Shown: positions 57,181 to 64,000 of the stretch, in pieces
How the letters are laid out: each line of letters opens with the position of its first letter
Position numbering within the stretch: the first letter of the stretch is position 1
From: Rhabdornis inornatus
Lineage: Eukaryota; Chordata; Aves; Passeriformes; Rhabdornithidae
Length of the DNA: 64,000 bases
Assembly: GCA_013397075.1 (NCBI GenBank)
Contig: VWZS01007437.1
Location: 124,678-188,677, forward strand
Reading direction: 5' to 3'
Position numbers and translations under genes: made by a program
The notes under the pieces: generated by a model
The model's input: only the letters and a program-made list of their open reading frames with translations
Databases searched by the model: none
Told to the model about the DNA's origin: nothing

Positions 57181-60100
57181 CTTAAGGAGAACTGGGTCCC
57201 AGGACACGGGGCTGGCAGAGCCCTCTCTGCCTGATCCAGCTGCAAACCAGGCACCTCTACCCCTGCCCAGACTTCTGCACGTCTGCTCTGTACAGAGCCC
57301 TTTTCACCTCCCAGAGGTGGTTCCTGAAGGGATCTTGCTCCTTAAGCCTCCACATTTCCCTCCTCCTTTCCAGCAGCTGTTCCACCTGACTTCCTTTCCT
57401 GGCTGAGAAGGAAAAAGGGATCACAAACCCTCCCGTGGATATCGATACTGGTATTTGCTGTTTAACGGGCACTCTCTCCTTGAGCCATTTGCTTACTGAG
57501 GTGTTTAGCTGTTGCTGTGAGGTCTGGTGCACCTCCAGCTTTCACTTCACCAAAAATCCTCCTGTGGGAGCAAGAACTGGCCCTCTGCACGTGCCCGTGG
57601 GTGTTGTTTCTTTTCTGTGGGGCTGACCAGGGACGGATGAAGATGGAACTCCTTTAGAAGCAGCCAAAAGGCCTGTCTAGACTAATGTGATCTTCCAGCT
57701 TACTCACTGAGGCTGTTTTTCCATGCCCAAAGCACAGCTATTTTAACTTGCTCCTTAACCTGCTCCTTAAAGCAGTTAGCAGAATTCCAATCATCAATCA
57801 GCCCTGGCAGCCTATCCAAAAGGAATGGCCGGGAACTGTGCATTAATTGTGAATGCTTTGCTGAATTTACTGCATGGCAGCACTGCATTTTTCACTCTGA
57901 GATGAAGCATGAATGTGCTGCTTGGCACAATCAATACTTTTCAAGGTTGCTAGGAAATTATCAGGGGCTCAGTGCCCACGTGGGGGGTATTACCACCCTC
58001 GTGGCAATGCACAGAAATGTTCCAGCTCCCTCCCAGTTGAGGCATGCTGTTTTTTTAGGACAGACAACAAAAACCTCTCAGTTCCGGGACAGTTTCTGAG
58101 GGGATCACAGGTGACACCGCTATGTCCCAAACACAGGGGCTCATGCTTTTGCACATCCTTGGAGCAGCTGCCAATCTGTGCTGCTCCAGTGGGAGATGCT
58201 CACAGGAGATCCAGAGGCATCACTCCCTTTTAATCAGCTTTAGCTGGCCAGCTTATTAAACTTTATTTATCTTAACTGAGCTGCGTTCATCTTCAATTAA
58301 AATTATCCCAAGACTTTGTTCAGCCCTGAACCGCGCTGTGAGTCCCCATGGATGTCCAGAGCCCCCTGATGGTGTCACTATGTCCCAGAGTGAGTTGTGC
58401 TCCTCAGCAGCCCCATCACAAGTCTGCTCTCACGGAAAAGCCTGGCCAAAGTCCACGACCTCTAGGTTTTCCCCAAAACTCCTGTCATCAGAGCCTGAGG
58501 ATTTTGCTGGTCCCATTTCCAGCACTTCAACCCTTTGCTGCTCAGGCTTACAGCACAGAGCAGGCATTTTTCATTCATTACAGTAAACAGAGCCTTAATC
58601 CAGGCCCTTAAATCTCTCTAGATTTTGAAATAATTACAAGCAGCCTCCTAACTTGTACGAAGTTTGATTTAAGCCTTAATTTAATGGTTTATCTGGAGAG
58701 CAGGAAGTAAGCTGGCACTGCCAATTAGGAGCCATCTGTTTTCTCCTAATCTTTTGCAGGCCTCAGAGCAATAAACAAGAGCCACCACAGCTGGACCATC
58801 CCTGGTGCCAGGCACAAAAAACCCACCAGGGCTGCCTCTGGGGACTGTGTCCTGGGTTTCTCACGGGTCCGTGACTCCTTCCAGCCCTGGGAATAGCGGT
58901 GGGTGTGGCAGGGTGGGATGCTCTGCAGAGAGGCTCAAGGACCAACATGGGTCAGTGCTGGAGAGGAGGGAGAGCTTCCTCAACAGCTATCACTGCTTTG
59001 AGCAGGGCCTGGTACCTGGTACCTGGGAAAAGCCTTTTCTCCAGGGCAGATGGGAGGGACAAGCCTGGACAACAGGGGCTGGGCAGATTCCTGGTGCAGA
59101 AACAGCTGCTTGCCACCCCCACCCTTCCAGCAGCCCAAGGAGAAGGCGCCAAGGAGCATCTTCCAGCTTGGAGAGGTGACTGCAGCTGGGAGAGGAGCAG
59201 GGCTGCCCGAGGGCAAACCATTCCCTGCCCAGAACGAGACACCAGGGACAGCCTTGTGTCCCCAAGAGCCAGCACAGGGACATGGCTTTCCCTGCTCCCA
59301 CTCCCTGCCTGCAACCACCTCCAGCTGAGGATGGATACTGGCAGCAGAGCTGGCTCTGCTCCTGGGCCAGCTGGTCCCACGCCCTTGGGGCATCACCAGT
59401 CAAGCAATTCCAGCAGCTCTGAAATTAATAATAACACTGAACAGGACCACACCGGCTTGCTCACCCCTAAAGCCTTCTCCGTGGAGTGGTTTTTTACAAA
59501 GACCTCTATTCTAAGCCCAGCTTTTGGAGGCTGCCGAGAGGTTTCTGCCCTCCCTGGGGCAGGTGACATCTCCCTCAGCTCCTGGGGCAGCAGCAGAGAC
59601 ATCCCCCAGGGAGGTGACTCAGAAAACACCTTTGACCAGTCAGAAGCTGGGGGCTCTCCTTGCCCCCCCTCCCACGGAGCAGCCTCAGAGCAGCCCTTTG
59701 CCTCTCAAAAGGTTTCACTGCAACCTTGATGAAGCTTGTTGGGGTTTTACACACCAGCCATCAAACAGCCATAAAACAGCAATTAGAGAAGGATCATTTA
59801 CCAGATGTTATCACCTCCCTCGCCTGCATTTTATCCTGCAAGAACTTCAGGCTGCAGCATTTCGCTCAGGTGCCACCTGAGGAAAGCCCACCCTGCTGGG
59901 ATACACAGCAGAAGAGCAGCCCAGGGACAGGATCCAGCTGGGCTCTGCCCCAGCCCAGCCCCAGGAAGCTTTGGAGGTCTTTTGCCTCTTTTGGGCTTTA
60001 GTTTGTGACTCTCCCAAAGTGCACTTTGAGCCAGCAGATTTCTGCGGTTTGTAAAAGAAAATGGGATGCGTTTATCTCACTGGGTTTTTGCTGCTGTTTC

Positions 60101-61654
60101 AGTCAGCAGTGCCCCAGTGCTTTCCAGCCCTCACTAATGCACCGGTGCTTCCCAAAGCACAGGATTTACAACCGTGCCACTGAAGGGAAGGTGGAAGGTC
60201 CCCACAGCAAGTTATTTATAATCCTGCTGAGCACCGGCCTCTGCCTCTCCCCCTGAGCATCCCTTCTGCAGGCAGGACTTCAAAACACTGCAATGAGCTC
60301 TCAGAAATCATCACCAAGCATGGAGGTTTTCAGTTTTCCAGGGATTCAGGAAGAATTCACCACAAAGCTGCCCTGCTGGGGCCAGGTTCCCTGCAGAGCA
60401 GCTGCTGGATGCTGCACACACCTCCTCCCAGCAAACCCCATCCAAGTGCTGCTGCCCATGGGAGATGAGGAAAGAAGGCTGAGCTGTGATGTGGTGGTTT
60501 TGGGGGCTGTGGGACACCCAGGTCTCGTGCTCTTCTTTGCAGAGCTCTTACTCTGGGCTCTCCCTGTGTCCCAGGAGGCCACATTTGCCCAGTCCCTGTC
60601 CAGAGCAGGACTGGGACTGGTGAGGGTCACCCCCAGTCACCTTCTGCAAGAAGGAGCCTCAGCAAGGCCATGCCTGCCCTTTTCTTCCCCTCTAAACTCA
60701 GGAGACGATTTGTGTCACCTGAATAATGCAATGCCAGGTCCTCTCACAGTGCTTCAGCAGCTGGAGGACAGAAATCCCTGGAGGAATTCTCCATCCTGCC
60801 TTTACCATGCCCACAGGAGGGGCTCTGAGTCCATCGGGCATCAAACCCAGGACTTCAGAGCTCCAAGCTGAGGGTGTCTGTGAGCGTTAACTTAACATTC
60901 TTCAGGTGCTGTGCACTCTCCCAGGCGAGCATGTAATTTGTCAGATCTCCATTATTAATTGCCAGCTCCAGTGTGAGTAATTGTGACCCTCCCCCAGTTC
61001 CAAGCTTTTCTAAGCTCGGAAATTTACACTTTTTCATTTGCTCGGTGTAGTAACAAGAGCTCAGCTGGCCGGCAGTGAGAAACACGCAGGGAAGCACATG
61101 CTGGAGCTGTGGAGGGAGCTCCGCAGCCCATCAGCTGCCTGCTCTCTGATTGCATCACCCTTGGCTTCCACTTGACTGGACAATTTGGGATGCTCGAGCA
61201 GCTTTGCATCAGCCACCACCTGGGATTAAAGCTCAGCCCCTGGGAGGATCTCAACTTCCCCCGTCACTCCTCTACCCCTCCTCACCCTCTTCTCATCACT
61301 AACGCGGCCTTCAGCCCACACCTTGTGCTCTGCAAGTGGATCTGACACCCTGAAAAGCAGGAAACAGCAGCTCTCCAAAGAAATGCAGGAAGATAAACAG
61401 GCCTGAAGGGCTCAGGGAGGAGGGCAGGAGAGGGGGAATCAGTGGTGGACAGAGGTGCCTGTTCCCTGCACTCCAACAATCCCATTTACAATCATTTTGG
61501 AAAGGATCTTCATGCCCTAGGTTGTCTTATTAAACAGATACACTCTTGCCATTACAGACTGGCTCTGGTTTTGGAGATGGCTGCAGGTAATCCAGGAAAC
61601 ACAGTGCACACGAAATTTTACGGGGACGTTTTTCTTCTGCTTTTAGCAGCTCAA

Positions 61655-62180
61655 ATACACAAATCACAGAATCTCAGAATGGTTTTGGTTGGGAGGGACC
61701 TCAAAGCTCCTCCATTCCCACCCCCTGCCATGTCAGGGACACATTCCACTGTCCCAGGCTGCTCCATGGACGCTGCCAGGGATCCAGGGGCAGCCACAGC
61801 TTCTCTGGGCACCCTGGGCCAGGGCCTGCCCACCCTCCCAGGGAACAATTCCTTCCTAAGGCGCAATCCAAACCCCCTCTCTGGCAGTTTAAAGGCATTC
61901 CCCTCCGTGCTGTCACTCCAGTGGATGCTCCTGATGGAGAGCTGCTCTCCAGTTGCCCTTTAGACCCTGGAGGGCGCTGTGAGGTCTCCACACAACCTCC
62001 TCTTCTCCAGGCTGAACAGCCCCAGTTCTCCCAGCCCGTCTCCCCTCTCCTTGTTAACTCTGTGCGCTCCTCTGGACTTGCTCCAACACTTCCACGTCCT
62101 TACTCCTGTGCTGGGGCCGGAGGTGTGCACAGGACTCCAAGGAGGGTCTCACAGGGCAGAGCAGAGGGGGAGAATGCAGA
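61655..62180 (-). mobile_element. CR1 LINE 3' fragment, about 525 bp
   Basis: The longest CR1 in the window: cacaaatcacagaatctcag, ggttttggttgggagggacc, ctgggcaccctgggccaggg, ttctccaggctgaacagccc, ggactccaaggagggtctca. It runs from the 3' tail into the end of ORF2. Confidence 0.94.
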
Positions 62181-64000
62181 GGAATGATGACATGAGCATG
62201 TCCAGGTCAGCAGCCCCCAGCTCCAGCCAGAGCATGAGCATCAGCCCTCACAAAGGGGAGAACCTCGGGGCTGCCCCATTCCCAGGCAATGCTGCTGGCT
62301 CATCCCTGACTCCCTGCCTGCCCAGGCCGGCTGCACGCTGCCCTGGGACACGCTGCCTGCCCAGGCTCAGTGCCAGAGCCCCTCGCACAGGAAGCAGCCC
62401 AACCAGACCGTGACACTCCGGATTTGCCGGGAGCTGACCCTGAGCCGGGCTGGCACAGCTCCCAAATCCCATCTCCGGGAGGCTCCCGGCAAAGCTGGGC
62501 AGATGAAGAGCTCATCCCTCTGCTCTCTCCCGAAGCCCAGCCACTCCTGAGCTGTTTGCAGCCAGGTGATGAATTCATGCCCAGCTCGGGCAGAGCAAGG
62601 CTGCAGGAGGAGAAGGCAGCTTGTTTTCCAAGCCCTGTTCTCCTCTCCAGGAGGACAGTGGACCCTGGAATGCATCACTAACAGCTGATACCAGGAAGGT
62701 TTGCTTTTATCTGGGGTTTTGAGGACCCTTTGGAAGCAGCACAGTGTGCAAACCCTGACTGACTCCCACCAGCCCTCCTTCAACTCTCAGCACGCGTCTC
62801 CTCCGCAGATGATCCCATCTCACATCCATAAATTCATTTAATCTCCTTCATTTAATCACCCACACGTCAGATGGGTGTCCATGCCACCCCTCGGGACCAT
62901 CTGTGGGCATGGTCACCATGGGGATGGGGCCAATCCCCCCCCCAGCTCAGGAAGGGGCCACCTTCAGCCACGGGGCAGTGATTTTGGGGACCATATCCAG
63001 CCAGCACGGCTCTACGCTTCAACTGCATCCAAGGGGGATAAACCTCCCAAGTCAGGGGCAGTCCAGAGGGTGCCAGGGAGAGGACTCTGCCTCCTTGGGA
63101 GGGTCAGCCCGTGCAGGCAGAGGAGCACCACAGCCAGAAACGCTGACGCAGGCAAATCCAGCATGCCATCAGGAGGAAGACTCTGCCCTCCCGACTATTT
63201 TTGGTTTGTTTTTGCCAACTCTGGAGCCACTGATCTATGATATTGTCACTGCTGTGACTAAGGGCTCTGCAGCCAGAGTAACATCGAGCCGGACTCGGAG
63301 AGAGGGATGCGCGTGGCTCTCGGGGGACCGGTAATGGGAGAGAGCCCTTCACCTCCTGTTTACACTTTAATGCCCATCCAGGTTATCCATTATTTATTGC
63401 TCATGTATTTATAGAGCATTACCAGCACTCACAGGGCTCTGCAGGCGGCTGGGGAGAAGGTGCTCTCTCCTTCGGATGTCGTGGTTTAAACAGAGCAGTT
63501 AAACACGCCCCGGGCTCTGTACCCAGCCCTGACATTCCAGAGGGGACATCCCTCCTCCCCTCCCGGACCTTGTGGCTTTGCCACGAGGGAGTCCTCGTTT
63601 CCCTGCTGGCCTGGGGTAGCATTTGCTCCCTTGGGCCCTGGACACGGCTGAGCCAAGCCTGGCTTCGGGCACCAAAAGCACCGTCACCTCATGCCCGGGG
63701 AAGCCACTTATTCGGGGTGAAAAACCACCCTGGTGACTCCACCTTGCTTTCCCTTGCCCCCTCCTCTCCCTCCACCACCTTGCAGGAAGCAGCTCCCGGT
63801 TCCGTGGCCCCCTGGCCCTGCCCACCTGCAGCTGCCTTTGCAAGTCTGTGATGTTTAACTGCAAAAGCTTCCATAGCATCTTAAAAACATGCACCAATTA
63901 GCTCAGCCTTGTCCAGTTCCAGCTGGCTCCCCGGATCAGCACGAGGGATCCATCAGTGGGGCTGGAGCACCGGCACTGGCCACCGGGCTACCAAAAGGAG

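Larger units (their letters stand above)
54353..64000. other. Intergenic, last part: no gene recognised
   Basis: Holds three CR1 copies and AT-rich islands at 57700-57960 and 58590-58770. From 62190 on the DNA becomes more GC-rich, but I find no exon with a recognisable protein, no clear CpG island and no promoter that I can defend. Confidence 0.55.

Noticed and set aside
58899..59729. 276-codon frame on +, with overlapping frames on -
   Set aside because: Both strands are open over the same GC-rich stretch, there is no domain or splice pattern, and the peptide looks random.
26886..64000. Endogenous retrovirus, DNA transposon, tRNA or snRNA genes
   Set aside because: I looked for LTR ends, primer-binding sites, retroviral motifs and tRNA box sequences by eye and saw none I could defend. 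A RepeatMasker or tRNAscan run would settle this.
1..64000. CRISPR arrays, operons or bacterial signals
   Set aside because: The tandem repeats have no spacer structure, and the genome is clearly a vertebrate one with introns and CR1.

Overview
The window is vertebrate nuclear DNA, most probably from a bird and plausibly a songbird. The basis is one multi-exon gene with GT-AG introns, about 26 truncated CR1 LINE copies with the avian 3' tail motif, several GC-rich minisatellites, and no bacterial features. The species assignment rests on the style of CR1 and is an inference.

The only protein gene I can support is SLCO2B1 on the + strand (coding 2502-26502). It encodes an organic anion transporting polypeptide, OATP2B1. 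Fourteen coding exons join in phase without a frameshift or internal stop and give 666 residues plus a stop. The protein has 12 predicted membrane segments, the OATP signature around residues 247-259, a Kazal-like extracellular loop with ten cysteines, and a C-terminus fitting a PDZ ligand. A poly(A) signal lies at 26858.

Layout: 1-2492 is upstream or first-intron sequence, starting in an ATCC repeat. 2493-26880 is the gene. Its introns carry CR1 fragments, a purine-rich minisatellite interrupted by an 842-base assembly gap (10122-10963), and a 12/42-bp minisatellite just upstream of exon 13. 26885-64000 has no coding exon that I recognise. It holds CR1 fragments, a 67-bp and a roughly 25-bp minisatellite, a long T/C-rich tract, and some AT-rich islands that may be conserved regulatory DNA.

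The most interesting signal is at the end of coding exon 4. The last bases and the splice donor are repeated in a 24-bp register, giving four equally spaced in-frame donors that could insert 0, 8, 16 or 24 residues into a cytoplasmic loop. Two other tandem arrays in the window also multiply donor-like sequence; one carries 11 perfect donor consensus sites on the antisense strand.
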